From positions 124,001 to 188,000 of the forward strand of contig NZ_JABUHN010000002.1 of assembly GCF_013328815.1 (NCBI RefSeq): 64,000 bases of DNA. The letters run 5' to 3'. The notes under the pieces are model-generated. The model did no database searches and was not told the origin of the DNA. It saw nothing but the letters and a program-made list of their open reading frames with translations. The position numbers were made by a program, and so were the translations under genes. Source of the DNA: Tabrizicola fusiformis (GTDB lineage: Bacteria; Pseudomonadota; Alphaproteobacteria; Rhodobacterales; Rhodobacteraceae). Position 1 is the first letter of the stretch; each line of letters opens with the position of its first letter. Positions 51,899-61,339 of the stretch are shown here, one piece after another.

Positions 51899-53083
51899 CT
51901 ATCCCGCGCGGTTGCCCGCGGCGATGGTTTTCCACAAAAGCCCGGCGAGGGCGGCATCGGCGACGGCCAGTGCCGCGGCAAAGGCCAGCGTGTTTTCTTG
52001 CCCGATGGTGGTGATCAGCAGGGCGCCGACGGTGGGGGCCATCGCCTGCGCCAGAAGGAAGGGCCGCGCAAGCCGCCCCATCACCGGGGCATAGCGGTCC
52101 GGGCCTAAGAGGGTCAGCGGCAGCGCGCCCCGTGCGATGGAGAAAATTCCGTTTCCGGCGCCGTAAAGGACGATGGCCGCCCCGATGATTGGTAGGCCAG
52201 AGGCCAGCAGGATCAGCCCGACCGCGCCAAGCCCGGTGGCGGCGGCCATGGTGCGGATCGGGTGGTGCCTTGCGCCGCTGGCCATCTCAAAGAGCCGGGC
52301 TGCAACCTGCGCCGGGCCGAGGAGGGCGCCCAGCCAGACCGTTTCGGCGGTGGTCAGGCCGCGCCCCTGCAGGATGGTCAGCAGATGGACCGAGACGATG
52401 GTGACCGACAGACCTGAAAGCACCATGATCGCCATGAGGATGCGGCTGGCGTGCCGCTCGTCCGGCGAAAGGTGGAGCGGGGCGGACTGGCCGGCGGCGG
52501 CGTCCGGGGCCGGGCGCTGCCCCGGCAGGGCGAAGAGGATCAGCGGCAGGCAAATCCCGATCTCGATGGCGGCATAGGTCGCGCAGGACCAGCGCCAGCC
52601 CAGATGATCCAGCAGAAAGGCCGAAAGCGGCCAGCAAAGGGTGCTGGCAAAGCCGCCCAGAAGGGTGAGAGAGGTGATTGCAGAGCGGGCCGCGTGCCCG
52701 TAGATGCCGCCCAGCGTGGCAAAGGCCGCGTCATAAAGCCCCGCCCCCATGCCAAGGCCGATCACCGCCCAGCCCGCGATGAAGACCGGCAGCGCCGGCG
52801 CCGTGGCAAGGATCAGCAGCCCCGCGGCCAGAAGCAGCGCCGACAGCGCTAGCACCGGCTTGCCGCCATGCAGCCGGATCGCCTGACCGACACGCGGCGA
52901 GGCAAGCCCGGCGACGAACAGGCCCAGCGACAGGCCGCCGACGATCCAGGACAGCGGCCAGCCGGTGTCGGCGGCGATGGGGGCCGCGAAGACCGCCAGA
53001 AGGTAATAGGAACAGCCCCAGGCAAAGATCTGGACAATGCCAAGGGCAGAGATCACCGGCCATCGCCGCGCGGTTATGGCCAT
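51899..53083 (-). CDS. major facilitator superfamily transporter, ars-linked
   Basis: A 394-residue MFS transporter with about 12 hydrophobic segments and the loop GGKPVLALSA between helices 2 and 3. It begins seven bases after the ACR3 gene and is therefore probably the last gene of the ars operon; MFS proteins such as ArsJ or ArsK occur in such operons, but the identity cannot be fixed from sequence. Confidence 0.85.
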   Translation of the reverse strand: MAITARRWPVISALGIVQIFAWGCSYYLLAVFAAPIAADTGWPLSWIVGGLSLGLFVAGLASPRVGQAIRLHGGKPVLALSALLLAAGLLILATAPALPVFIAGWAVIGLGMGAGLYDAAFATLGGIYGHAARSAITSLTLLGGFASTLCWPLSAFLLDHLGWRWSCATYAAIEIGICLPLILFALPGQRPAPDAAAGQSAPLHLSPDERHASRILMAIMVLSGLSVTIVSVHLLTILQGRGLTTAETVWLGALLGPAQVAARLFEMASGARHHPIRTMAAATGLGAVGLILLASGLPIIGAAIVLYGAGNGIFSIARGALPLTLLGPDRYAPVMGRLARPFLLAQAMAPTVGALLITTIGQENTLAFAAALAVADAALAGLLWKTIAAGNRAG

Positions 53084-53090
53084 TGTGGGG

Positions 53091-54173
53091 TCATCCGGCC
53101 GGTGCCTGACCGGATTGTGCGGTGCCTGCGGGAAACCACCTTGCGCCAAGGCGCAGCGCGACATGCACCAGCAGGATCAGCACCGGCACCTCGACCAGTG
53201 GGCCGATCACCGCGGCGAAGGCCACCGGCGAGGCAAGGCCGAAGGCGGCGATGGCCACCGCGATGGCCAGCTCAAAATTGTTGCCTGCGGCGGTGAAGGC
53301 GATGGCCGTGGTCCGAGGGTAATCCGCCGCGATCAGCCGCCCCATGGCAAAGCTGAGAACGAACTGGATCAGGAAATACAGCGCCAGCGGCAGGGCAATG
53401 CGGGCAGCATCCCCCGGCAGGCGCAGCACATCGCCGCCTTTCAGGCTGAACATGGCGACGATGGTGAAGAGCAGCGCCGCCAGCGTGACCGGACCGATGC
53501 GGGGCAGGAAGGCGGTCTGATACCACACTTCCCCCCGCCGTGCGATCAGGACGCGCCGGGTCAGGAAGCCCGCCGCAAAGGGCAGGCCGAGAAAAATCAT
53601 CACCGCTTTGGTGATGGTCCAGAACCCCACGTCGATCACGCTGCCCTGCAACCCGAAAAGCGGCGGCAGGACCGAGAGAAAGATCCAGGCATAGGTCGAG
53701 AAGAACAGGATCTGGAAAACCGAGTTGAAAGCCACCAGTGCCGCCACATACTGACCGTCTCCACGCGCAAGCTGGTTCCAGACCAGCACCATGGCGATGC
53801 AGCGCGCAAGCCCGATCAGGATCAGCCCGGTCATATATTCCGGCTGATCACGCAGAAAGATCACCGCAAGGGCGAACATCAGCACCGGCCCGATGATCCA
53901 GTTCTGCACCAGCGACAGGGCCAGCACCCGGCGGTCGGCAAAGACGCGGGGCAGCTCTTCGTATTTCACCCGGGCCAGCGGCGGATACATCATCAGGATC
54001 AGGCCGATGGCGATGGGAATATTGGTGTCGCCGACCGAGAGCGCGTCAAGCGCACCCGCAAGGCCGGGCAAGCCCGCGCCGAGCGCGATGCCAAGCGCCA
54101 TGGCGGCGAAGATCCACACGGTCAGCCAGCGGTCGAGGAAAGACAGCCGGGCAGGGGGCTCAGGGTGCGTCAT
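53091..54173 (-). CDS. arsB: arsenite efflux permease ACR3
   Basis: A 360-residue ACR3-family arsenite carrier with about ten membrane segments. The conserved [19 protein letters not shown], whose Cys is essential in relatives, and [17 protein letters not shown] are intact. It exports As(III) produced by the adjacent arsenate reductase. It is 11 bp from the arsC gene. Confidence 0.95.
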   Translation of the reverse strand: MTHPEPPARLSFLDRWLTVWIFAAMALGIALGAGLPGLAGALDALSVGDTNIPIAIGLILMMYPPLARVKYEELPRVFADRRVLALSLVQNWIIGPVLMFALAVIFLRDQPEYMTGLILIGLARCIAMVLVWNQLARGDGQYVAALVAFNSVFQILFFSTYAWIFLSVLPPLFGLQGSVIDVGFWTITKAVMIFLGLPFAAGFLTRRVLIARRGEVWYQTAFLPRIGPVTLAALLFTIVAMFSLKGGDVLRLPGDAARIALPLALYFLIQFVLSFAMGRLIAADYPRTTAIAFTAAGNNFELAIAVAIAAFGLASPVAFAAVIGPLVEVPVLILLVHVALRLGARWFPAGTAQSGQAPAG

Positions 54174-54184
54174 GGGGGCTCCGG

Positions 54185-55168
54185 TCAGGATGCTGCGGGG
54201 GTGACGGGGCGGCCATCGGTGCCGGTCACGGCTTGGCCGTCCTCTTTCGAGAAGGCGCCTTTCTGCGGTGGCAGCAGGTCCAGCACCATCTCGGACGGGC
54301 GGCAGAGCCGCACGCCTTTGGGGCTGATCACAAGGGGGCGGTTGATAAGGACGGGATGCGCCATCATGGCATCCAGAAGCTGATCCTCGGTCAGGGCCGG
54401 GTCGCCAAGGCCAAGGTCGGCATAGGGCGTTCCCTTTTCGCGCAGCAGGTCGCGGGCGGAAATGCCCATGCGTGCAATCAGTTGCACCAGCATTTCGCGT
54501 GAGGGTGGGGATTTCAGATATTCCACCACATGCGGTTCAACCCCGGCATTGCGGATCAGCCCAAGCGTGTTGCGGGACGTGCCGCAGTCGGGGTTGTGGT
54601 AGATCACAACATCCATGCCTTGCCCCTGCGCCGCGTCCGGGCGCTGTGGCGTTGCGCCCGCAGACTGGCCAATCTCCCGCAGACGGGTCGCAAGGCTGGC
54701 GCGGTCAAGGGAGGCAACCGGAAGTGCGGTAAACGCGGCAATCCGCGCCTTCATCTGGCGCAGGGCATTTATGAAGGCCATTTCCTGTGTCAGGGCGGTG
54801 CCGGTGGCGGCAGCAGGGTCTTCGATGCCCCAATGCGCTGTCATCGGCTGGCCTGGCCAGAACGGGCAGACCTCTCCGGCGGCGTTGTCGCAAACGGTAA
54901 AGACAAAATCCATCACCGGGGCATTCGGCCCGGCAAACTCATCCCAGCTTTTTGAGCGCAGATCGCCGGTCGGATAATGGAAGTTTTCCAGAACCCGCAG
55001 GGCGGTCGGATGCACCTCGCCTTTCGGCTGGCTGCCCGCCGAGAAAGCGCGGAAGCGGCCGGCACCGTCCTGCCGCAGGATGCTTTCGGCAAGGATGGAC
55101 CGCGCGGAATTGCCGGTGCAAAGGAAAAGCACGTTGAAGATGCGGGTGGTTTTCTCGGACATCGCCAT
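54185..55168 (-). CDS. arsC: two-domain arsenate reductase
   Basis: A 327-residue fusion. The N-terminal 150 residues are a low-molecular-weight-phosphatase type arsenate reductase ([16 protein letters not shown], and [14 protein letters not shown] with the resolving cysteines); residues 190-327 are a glutaredoxin-dependent ArsC ([30 protein letters not shown]). Both sets of catalytic Cys and Arg are present, so one chain carries two independent mechanisms. ATG 55168 overlaps the previous stop (TGATG); ATG 55162 is an alternative. Confidence 0.92.
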   Translation of the reverse strand: MAMSEKTTRIFNVLFLCTGNSARSILAESILRQDGAGRFRAFSAGSQPKGEVHPTALRVLENFHYPTGDLRSKSWDEFAGPNAPVMDFVFTVCDNAAGEVCPFWPGQPMTAHWGIEDPAAATGTALTQEMAFINALRQMKARIAAFTALPVASLDRASLATRLREIGQSAGATPQRPDAAQGQGMDVVIYHNPDCGTSRNTLGLIRNAGVEPHVVEYLKSPPSREMLVQLIARMGISARDLLREKGTPYADLGLGDPALTEDQLLDAMMAHPVLINRPLVISPKGVRLCRPSEMVLDLLPPQKGAFSKEDGQAVTGTDGRPVTPAAS

Positions 55169-55689
55169 CACCCGCAGCAGGGCTTGGCGCCGGGGGCGGC
55201 AGAGCAGGTGTTGCGTTCCTGCAACCAGCGGTCGCGCGGCTTGCAGCTTGCCGGGCGGGGCGACAGAATGACCCGGACCACGCCGCCTTCGACGCGCGGC
55301 AGGGCTGCGCGGTAAAGCTGCATCGGGCGCGCGCCATCGCTGACCTCGAAGGTCAGTTTCGCGGTCTGGTCCAGCGCAACATGTGCGATCACCTTGCCGA
55401 TGATCTTGAGGAACCGGCCCGCAGGCATGTGGCTGCGATCCTCGTTCACATCCCAAAGCTGGATGAAGATTTCGGTCCAGCTTTCCGGGTTCGCGCCGCA
55501 GTCCAGCGCCTCGAACCGGCCCGCTTTCACCTCGGTAACGTGATAGCCGGGCTGCACATCCTGCCCGTCATAGCTGAAGACCAACGGCAGGTCGGCGGCG
55601 CCGTCCAGCGCGGACAAAAGCCCGCCGATGGAAATATCATCCGGGTCGGTTGCGCCGGCCGGCGCACCGATGTTGCCTTGAAGCGTCAT
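55168..55689 (-). CDS. ars-operon protein, DUF6428-like
   Basis: A 173-residue protein first in the operon. It has FSYDGQDVQPGYHVTEVKAGRFEALDC and SWTEIFIQLWDVNEDRSHMPA in part, and a cysteine-rich tail (SCKPRD, CSAAPGAKPCCG). Proteins of this kind occur in ars operons of alphaproteobacteria with no defined function; arsenic binding by the C-terminal cysteines is a guess. ATG 55689 has AAAGG before it; ATG 55713 is an alternative. Confidence 0.78.
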   Translation of the reverse strand: MTLQGNIGAPAGATDPDDISIGGLLSALDGAADLPLVFSYDGQDVQPGYHVTEVKAGRFEALDCGANPESWTEIFIQLWDVNEDRSHMPAGRFLKIIGKVIAHVALDQTAKLTFEVSDGARPMQLYRAALPRVEGGVVRVILSPRPASCKPRDRWLQERNTCSAAPGAKPCCG

Positions 55690-55696
55690 TTGCGTT

Positions 55697-55731
55697 ACCT
55701 TTCGATTCGACATTTTTAGGAATATCAAAAT
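55697..55731. promoter_or_regulatory. ars divergent promoter/operator region
   Basis: An AT-rich stretch (CATTTTTAGGAATATCAAAA) lies between the divergent ars genes, in strong contrast to the GC-rich surroundings, as expected for an ArsR operator and overlapping promoters. Confidence 0.45.
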
Positions 55732-56058
55732 ATGGAAGAACGTCAAGCCATCGCCGCCTTCGGGGCCTTGTCGCAGGAAACGCGGCTGCGGATCCTGCGG
55801 CTTCTGATCGTTGCGGGGCCAGAGGGGATGGCGGCGGGCATGATTGCCGAACGGGCGGGGGTTTCTGCCTCGAATGTCAGTTTCCATGCCAAGGAGCTGG
55901 AGCGCAGCGGTCTGGTGGTGTCGCAGCGCGAAAGCCGCTCGATCATCTACCGCGCCGATATGGCGGCGCTGGACGGTCTTCTGCGATTCCTGATGGAGGA
56001 TTGCTGCGGCGGACAGACGCCGCTTTGTGCCGGGGTGCCCGCCTGCGCGGCGGATTGA
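55732..56058 (+). CDS. arsR: ArsR-family arsenic-responsive repressor
   Basis: A 108-residue winged-helix ArsR/SmtB repressor. DNA-recognition helix SASNVSFHAKELERSGLV at 46-63. Sensing cysteines are near the C-terminus: Cys91-Cys92, Cys99 and Cys105, similar to the three-cysteine site of A. ferrooxidans ArsR and not the CxC of E. coli ArsR. It is divergent from the ars operon. Confidence 0.93.
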   Translation: MEERQAIAAFGALSQETRLRILRLLIVAGPEGMAAGMIAERAGVSASNVSFHAKELERSGLVVSQRESRSIIYRADMAALDGLLRFLMEDCCGGQTPLCAGVPACAAD

Positions 56059-56140
56059 CGGGTTTTGTCGGTGCGCACGCCGGGCGATGCTTGCCCGTCG
56101 GGGCGCGGGGCGCTACGGCTTGGGCAGCAGGAGGCCCCCG

Positions 56141-56938
56141 ATGTCCGACACATCCTTTCGTTTCAGCCATGCCATCACGCGGCGGCCATCCGGCTCGATC
56201 ATCGCGGGGCTGCGCGCGGTGGATACCGGGGCGCCGGATCTGGACGTGATGCTGGGCCATCATGCCGATTATGTGGCGGCGCTGCGCGGCACGGGGGCGA
56301 CGGTGATCGAACTGGCGCCGCTGGACGCCTATCCCGACGGCGTTTTCGTCGAAGATACTGCCCTTTGCCTGCCGCAGGGCGCGGTGGTGATGCGCCCGGG
56401 CGCGCCCAGCCGGTTGGGCGAGGCGGCAGAGATGGCGCCGCATCTGGCGGCGCTTTATGGCGATGTGCGGCAGATCACGGGCGCCGACAGCTATATCGAG
56501 GGCGGCGACATTCTGGTGACGGAGACCGAGATTCTGGTGGGCCGCTCGGCGCGCACCAATGCGGCGGGGGTGGCAGAGCTGGCGCGGCTGGTGGCCGACT
56601 GGGGCCGCCCGCTGCGCGAGGTGTTCACGCCGCCGGGGGTGCTGCATTTCAAGACCGATTGCTCGTTGCTGGATGGTGAGACGGTGCTGGCAACCAACCG
56701 GCTTGCCGCCTCGGGCTGTTTTGCGGGCTACCGGGTTGTGCCGGTGGCGGCGGGGGAAGAGGCGGCGGCCAATGCGATCCGCTTCAACGACCGGGTGATC
56801 ATGGCGTCGGGCTTCCCGCGCACCCGCGATGCGGTGCTGGCGGCGGGGTATTCGGTGACCGAAATCGGCAATTCGGAATGCGCCAAGCTCGACGGCGGCA
56901 TGTCCTGCCTGTCGCTGCGCTTCACGCCGAAGCCCTGA
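56141..56938 (+). CDS. dimethylarginine dimethylaminohydrolase
   Basis: A 265-residue DDAH, converting N-omega-methylated arginines to citrulline and methylamines. Substrate/catalytic residues: FVEDTALCLPQ, GGDILVTETEILVG, LHFKTDCS (catalytic His) and GGMSCLSLRF (nucleophile Cys256). GGAGG stands before ATG 56141. The dimethylamine released could feed the N-methyl oxidising flavoproteins elsewhere in the window, but they are not linked. Confidence 0.92.
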   Translation: MSDTSFRFSHAITRRPSGSIIAGLRAVDTGAPDLDVMLGHHADYVAALRGTGATVIELAPLDAYPDGVFVEDTALCLPQGAVVMRPGAPSRLGEAAEMAPHLAALYGDVRQITGADSYIEGGDILVTETEILVGRSARTNAAGVAELARLVADWGRPLREVFTPPGVLHFKTDCSLLDGETVLATNRLAASGCFAGYRVVPVAAGEEAAANAIRFNDRVIMASGFPRTRDAVLAAGYSVTEIGNSECAKLDGGMSCLSLRFTPKP

Positions 56939-56952
56939 CGAAAGGGCGGCGG

Positions 56953-57927
56953 GTGAGCGGGTTCAACATCGTCGCCGTGGTGCAGGAGGGGCGGCTGGCC
57001 TATGAGGCGCTGCTTCTGGTGGCCAGCCTGCGACGGATGAGCCCCGGCTTCACCGGCCGCCTGATTCTGGCCGAACCGCATGGCCCGCGCTGGCGGGCCG
57101 ATCCGCGGCTGCAGGACGGGGCGATCCGCGCCGCTTTCGAGGCGCTGGGGGCCGAATTCCTGCCCTTCGAGAACATCGCCTTCGGCAGTTCCTATCCGCA
57201 TGGCAACAAGATCGAGGCGCTGATGGCGCTGCCGGAAGAGCCGTTCCTGTTTCTGGACAGCGATACGCTGGTGACGGGCGATCTGGCGGCGGTGCCATTC
57301 GACTTCACCCGGCCCTCGGCCTCGATGCGGCGCGAGGGGTCATGGCCGGATGTGCCGGTCTATTCTACGCATGAGGCGATCTGGGGTGCGCTCTATGATC
57401 GTTTCGGGCTGGACATGGCGCAGACGCTGGACCTGTCGCAGCCGCAGGATTACTGGCAGCGGTTCCTCTACTTCAACGCAGGCTGGTTCTTTGGCGCCAA
57501 TCCGCGGGCGTTCGGGGCGCGCTGGGCCAGCTATGCGCGGTCGGTGCGCGATGACACGCCGCCGGCGCTGGCGGCGCAGTCGCTGAACCCCTGGCTGGAC
57601 CAGATCACCCTGCCGCTGGTGGTGCATTCCTTCGGCGGCGGGCGGCCGGGGCCGGAGCTTTGGGGGATGGACGGCGATGTGACCTGCCACTACCGGCTGC
57701 TGCCGCTGCTTTACGCCCGCGAAAGCGACCTTGTGGTCGAGGTGCTTGAGGCGGTGGCGGGGCGGCAGGAGCTGCGGCGGCTGCTGCGCGACTGGGAACC
57801 GGCGCGCGAGATGATCTATCTGAATCGCGGTGCGAAGGTGCGGGCGATGTTCGACCGTGCCGACCTGCCGCGGCGCGAACAGGCGATCCGGTCGCGGTTG
57901 AAGGCCGAAGGGTTGTGGTTGCGGTGA
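56953..57927 (+). CDS. glycosyltransferase-like protein, function unknown
   Basis: A 324-residue protein with an alpha/beta start (NIVAVVQEGRLAYEALLLV) and a DxD-type motif in FLFLDSDTLVTGDLA, followed by YFNAGWFFGANPRAFG, a pattern of GT-A sugar transferases (GT8-like). No signal or membrane segment. Start GTG 56953 is used since the upstream frame is inside DDAH. It is 14 bp after DDAH. Confidence 0.6.
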   Translation: MSGFNIVAVVQEGRLAYEALLLVASLRRMSPGFTGRLILAEPHGPRWRADPRLQDGAIRAAFEALGAEFLPFENIAFGSSYPHGNKIEALMALPEEPFLFLDSDTLVTGDLAAVPFDFTRPSASMRREGSWPDVPVYSTHEAIWGALYDRFGLDMAQTLDLSQPQDYWQRFLYFNAGWFFGANPRAFGARWASYARSVRDDTPPALAAQSLNPWLDQITLPLVVHSFGGGRPGPELWGMDGDVTCHYRLLPLLYARESDLVVEVLEAVAGRQELRRLLRDWEPAREMIYLNRGAKVRAMFDRADLPRREQAIRSRLKAEGLWLR

Positions 57928-57935
57928 TATGGGAG

Positions 57936-58062
57936 GAGAGTCGGGGTTTACCCCGACCTACGGGCGATGCCGCTGCCGCGAAGGTCGGGGTTCACCTCGC
58001 CCCCCCAACATCCGCCGAAACACCTTGCCGAACGGCGTAGGTCGGGGTTTACCCCGACTCTC
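57936..58062. repeat. BIME-like inverted pair, REP family 2
   Basis: The arms GAGAGTCGGGGT-N2-ACCCCGACCTAC (57936-57961) and GTAGGTCGGGG-N2-TACCCCGACTCTC (58037-58062) face each other, with a degenerate third copy AGGTCGGGGTTCACC at 57982-57996. It fills the gap between the GT-like gene and glutaminase and abuts the glutaminase stop. Confidence 0.75.
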
Positions 58063-58063
58063 G

Positions 58064-58978
58064 CTAACCAAACACCGACCATCCCGTCGCCCGCACCAGC
58101 CGCTCCAGCGCCAGCGTGCCAAGCCGGGAATTGCCCTGCGCGTTCAGGCCCGGCGACCAGACGGCGATGCTGGCCCTGCCCGGCGCGATGGCCAGAATGC
58201 CGCCGCCGACCCCCGACTTGCCCGGCAGGCCGACGCGATAGGCGAATTCGCCCGAGCCGTCGTAATGGCCGCAGGTCATCATCAGCGCATTGATCCGCCG
58301 GGCGCGGGCGGGCGAGACCAGACGCGGGCAGCCCGGCGCCCCCACCAGAAACCGCCCGGCGCGGGCAAGCTGGGCCGTGGTCATTTCCACCGCGCATTGG
58401 TGGACATAGGTGCCGATGGTCAGGGCCGAGGGATTGCGCAGATTGCCATGGGCCGCCATGAATTCGGCCAGCGCGATGTTGCGGTGGGCGGTCGCCTGTT
58501 CCGAACGGGCCACGGCCTTGTTGATGTGGATATCCTCATCCCCGGCGGCGGCGCGGATGAAGGCCAAGAGTTCGGCCAGCACCACCTTGGGCGCGTGTCC
58601 GGCCAGGATGGCATCGGTGACCACGATGGCCCCGGCATTGACGAAAGGGTTGCGCGGGATGCCCGCCTCATTCTCAAGCTGCAGGATCGAGTTGAAGGCC
58701 AGACCCGAAGGCTCGCGCCCGACCCGGTTCCACAGGCTGTCACCCAACCGGCCAAGGGCGATGGCAAGGGTGAAGACCTTTGACACCGACTGGATCGAGA
58801 AGGGCGTGGCGGCGTCACCGGCGCTGATCACGTGACCCGAGGGCAGGGCGACGGCAAGGGCGAACTGGCCCGGATCGACCTTGGCCAGCTCGGGGATGTA
58901 ATCGGCGACGGCGCCCCGTTCGACCTCCCCTGCCATATCGGCGGCGATCTGTGCGACGATGGCCGGAAGGTCGGTCAC
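58064..58978 (-). CDS. glsA: glutaminase
   Basis: A 304-residue serine-dependent beta-lactamase-fold glutaminase hydrolysing Gln to Glu and ammonia. The SxxK motif is in [20 protein letters not shown], and [13 protein letters not shown] near the end are family signatures. Full length. GTG 58978 overlaps the hisH stop (GTGA), so it is co-translated with the His biosynthesis gene. Confidence 0.95.
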   Translation of the reverse strand: MTDLPAIVAQIAADMAGEVERGAVADYIPELAKVDPGQFALAVALPSGHVISAGDAATPFSIQSVSKVFTLAIALGRLGDSLWNRVGREPSGLAFNSILQLENEAGIPRNPFVNAGAIVVTDAILAGHAPKVVLAELLAFIRAAAGDEDIHINKAVARSEQATAHRNIALAEFMAAHGNLRNPSALTIGTYVHQCAVEMTTAQLARAGRFLVGAPGCPRLVSPARARRINALMMTCGHYDGSGEFAYRVGLPGKSGVGGGILAIAPGRASIAVWSPGLNAQGNSRLGTLALERLVRATGWSVFG

Positions 58979-59616
58979 GGCGTCCAGCGCAGGAAATTGG
59001 CGATCAGGCGCAGCCCGGTGGCCTGCGACTTCTCGGGGTGGAACTGGGTGCCGACCATATTGCCCGCACCGATGATGGCGGTGATGTCGCCGGCATAATC
59101 GACATGGGCCAGACGCTCATCCGGGGTGGTGACGCGGAAATGGTAGGAATGGACGAAATAGGCGTGGTCGCCGGTCTTCACGCCATCCAGAACCGGGTGG
59201 GGGTGGTCAATCACCAGATCGTTCCAGCCCATATGCGGCACTTTCAGCCCCGGCGCGCCGGGGGTGATCTTCACCACCTCGCCGCCGATCCAGCCGAACC
59301 CGGGGGTGTCGCGGTATTCGCGGCCCCAGTCGGCCATCATCTGCATACCGACGCAGATGCCGAGGAAGGGGCGGCCCTTGACGCGCACCGCCTCTTCAAT
59401 CGCCTCGAAGAGGCCGCCGTAATCGCCAAGGGCGGCGCGGCAGGCGGGAAAGGCGCCGTCGCCGGGCAGCACGATGCGGTCGGCGCGGGCGACATCCTCG
59501 GGGCGCGAGGTGACCAGCACATCCCCGGCGCCGGTTTCCAGCGCCATGCGCTGAAACGCTTTTTCGGCAGAGTGCAGGTTGCCGGAATCATAATCGACAA
59601 GGACGGTCAGGGGCAT
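58975..59616 (-). CDS. hisH: imidazole glycerol phosphate synthase, glutamine amidotransferase subunit
   Basis: A 213-residue class I amidotransferase that feeds ammonia to HisF. Nucleophile Cys88 in [11 protein letters not shown], oxyanion residues in [12 protein letters not shown], His-Glu in [10 protein letters not shown]. Intact. The partner hisF is not in the window. Upstream of it is a set of three palindromes, then hisB. Confidence 0.95.
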   Translation of the reverse strand: MPLTVLVDYDSGNLHSAEKAFQRMALETGAGDVLVTSRPEDVARADRIVLPGDGAFPACRAALGDYGGLFEAIEEAVRVKGRPFLGICVGMQMMADWGREYRDTPGFGWIGGEVVKITPGAPGLKVPHMGWNDLVIDHPHPVLDGVKTGDHAYFVHSYHFRVTTPDERLAHVDYAGDITAIIGAGNMVGTQFHPEKSQATGLRLIANFLRWTP

Positions 59617-59636
59617 GGGGCTTCCCTCTGAGCGGG

Positions 59637-59704
59637 CAAGAATTTTGGAAAATTCTTGTCCGGATTTTTCGAAAAATCCGGCAAATTCCTTGCAAGGAAT
59701 TTGC
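59637..59704. repeat. three adjacent palindromes between hisH and hisB
   Basis: CAAGAATTTT-GG-AAAATTCTTG (59637-59658), CCGGATTTTT/CGAAAAATCCGG (59660-59681) and GCAAATTCCTTG/CAAGGAATTTGC (59681-59704), all perfect, one after another, filling the 93 bp gap. Resembles the AT-rich hairpin at 21436. Confidence 0.8.
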
Positions 59705-59709
59705 GGCGG

Positions 59710-60297
59710 TTAGAGCGCACCCTTGGTCGAGGGCAGGGCATCGCCAAGGCGCGGGTCGGGTTCGACCGCCTCGCGCAGGGCGCGGGCCACCGCCTTGAAG
59801 GCGGCTTCGGCGATGTGGTGGCTGTTCAGCCCGTGGATCAGGTCCACATGCAGAGTGATGCCGCCATGGGTCGCCAGCGCCTGAAAGAATTCGCGCACCA
59901 GTTCGGTGTCGAATGTGCCGATCTTGGGCGCGGTGAAGGGCACATTCCACACCAGATAGGGCCGCGCCGACAGGTCCAGCGCGCAGGCGACCTGCGTGTC
60001 ATCCATCGCCAGCCGGAAATGGCCATAGCGGCGAATGCCGCGCTTGTCACCCAAGGCCCGGGCCAGCGCCTGACCCAGCGCGATGCCGCAATCTTCGACC
60101 GTGTGGTGGTCGTCGATGTGCAGGTCGCCCTTGGCGTTCAGCGCAATGTCGATCAGAGAATGACGGGCCAACTGATCCAGCATGTGATCGAAGAAACCGA
60201 CGCCGGTCTGGCAGGCGCTTTTGCCGGTGCCGTCCAGATTGATCGCCACGGTGATGGCGGTTTCATTGGTCTTGCGGGTGATCTCGGCCTGACGCAT
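59710..60297 (-). CDS. hisB: imidazoleglycerol-phosphate dehydratase
   Basis: A 195-residue IGPD, histidine biosynthesis step 6. Mn-binding His/Glu motifs [21 protein letters not shown], and [20 protein letters not shown] are intact. The protein is monofunctional (no phosphatase domain). ATG 60297 is the family start. It is upstream of hisH. Confidence 0.96.
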   Translation of the reverse strand: MRQAEITRKTNETAITVAINLDGTGKSACQTGVGFFDHMLDQLARHSLIDIALNAKGDLHIDDHHTVEDCGIALGQALARALGDKRGIRRYGHFRLAMDDTQVACALDLSARPYLVWNVPFTAPKIGTFDTELVREFFQALATHGGITLHVDLIHGLNSHHIAEAAFKAVARALREAVEPDPRLGDALPSTKGAL

Positions 60298-60352
60298 GGG
60301 GCCCTCCTTAGGCTTGTGGCCTTATAGGCAAGGGGGAGGCAAAGGCCAAGCC

Positions 60353-61267
60353 TCAGGACAAGAGCGCGTCGATTTCGCTGCGGGCGGGCATTGCGGCGGC
60401 AGCACCGGGGCGGGTCACGGAAATCCCGGCGGTGGCAGAGGCAAAGCGCAGGGCCTCGGCCACCGGGCGGCCCTCGGCCAGCGCCACGGCAAAGCCGCCG
60501 TTGAAGGCATCGCCGGCGCCGGTGGTGTCGGTGACCGGCCCGGCGGCAAGGGCGGGGCTGTGCAGGGACTGGCTGCGGTCGCGGTAAAGCGCGCCATTGG
60601 CGCCCAGCGTCATCACCACCGCGCCCACGCCGCGCGTCAGCAGGGCATCCGCCGCCGCCTCGGCCTCGGCCAGCGTGGTCACCGGCAGGCCGGTCAGCAG
60701 TTCGGCCTCGGTCTCGTTCGGGGTGATATAATCGCAAAGCGCCAGCATCCCATCGGGCAGGGTGGTGGCGGGGGCGGGGTTGAGGATGGTGGCCACCCCC
60801 GCCGCCCGGGCAATCTCAAGCCCGCGCAGGGCGGCTTCGACCGGCTGTTCCAACTGGGTCATGAAGATCGCGGCGCCTTCGATCAGCGTGGCGCGCGCCT
60901 CAAGATCGGCGGGGGAAAGGCGGGCGGCGGCGCCGGGCGTGACGATGATAGCATTGTTGCCCGATCCCGCCTCGACCATGATCGCGGCGGCGCCGGTGAA
61001 GCTTGCCGCATCCACCGTCACTTCGGGGATCACCCCGGCGCGGGCCCAGACACCGCGGGCCAGAACGGCGAAATCATCCTCTCCCAGCCGGGTGATGAAA
61101 TGCACCTCTCCGCCGGCCATGGCCGAGGCCACCGCCTGGTTCGAGCCTTTGCCGCCCGGGCCAAGGGCAAAGCCCTGACCCAGAAGCGTCTCGCCTATCC
61201 GGGGCAGGCGCGGGGTGCGGAAGGAACAATCGGCGCAGAAGATGCCGAGATTGACGATATAGGCCAT
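60353..61267 (-). CDS. rbsK: ribokinase
   Basis: A 304-residue PfkB-family kinase phosphorylating ribose. N-terminal GPGGKGSNQAVA substrate motif and the catalytic DTTGAGDAFNGG near residue 245. ATG 61267 gives the usual N-terminus. No ribose transporter is nearby. 55 bp upstream of hisB. Confidence 0.92.
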   Translation of the reverse strand: MAYIVNLGIFCADCSFRTPRLPRIGETLLGQGFALGPGGKGSNQAVASAMAGGEVHFITRLGEDDFAVLARGVWARAGVIPEVTVDAASFTGAAAIMVEAGSGNNAIIVTPGAAARLSPADLEARATLIEGAAIFMTQLEQPVEAALRGLEIARAAGVATILNPAPATTLPDGMLALCDYITPNETEAELLTGLPVTTLAEAEAAADALLTRGVGAVVMTLGANGALYRDRSQSLHSPALAAGPVTDTTGAGDAFNGGFAVALAEGRPVAEALRFASATAGISVTRPGAAAAMPARSEIDALLS

Positions 61268-61339
61268 GGGGTCGCGCTTTCGCAGGGGTTTTGCGGCAGG
61301 TTGGCCCGGATTTGACCCTTTGGTCAACGGGCGGATGGA

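Noticed and set aside
59637-59704. CRISPR-like repeats
   Set aside because: The three palindromes differ in sequence and have no spacers.
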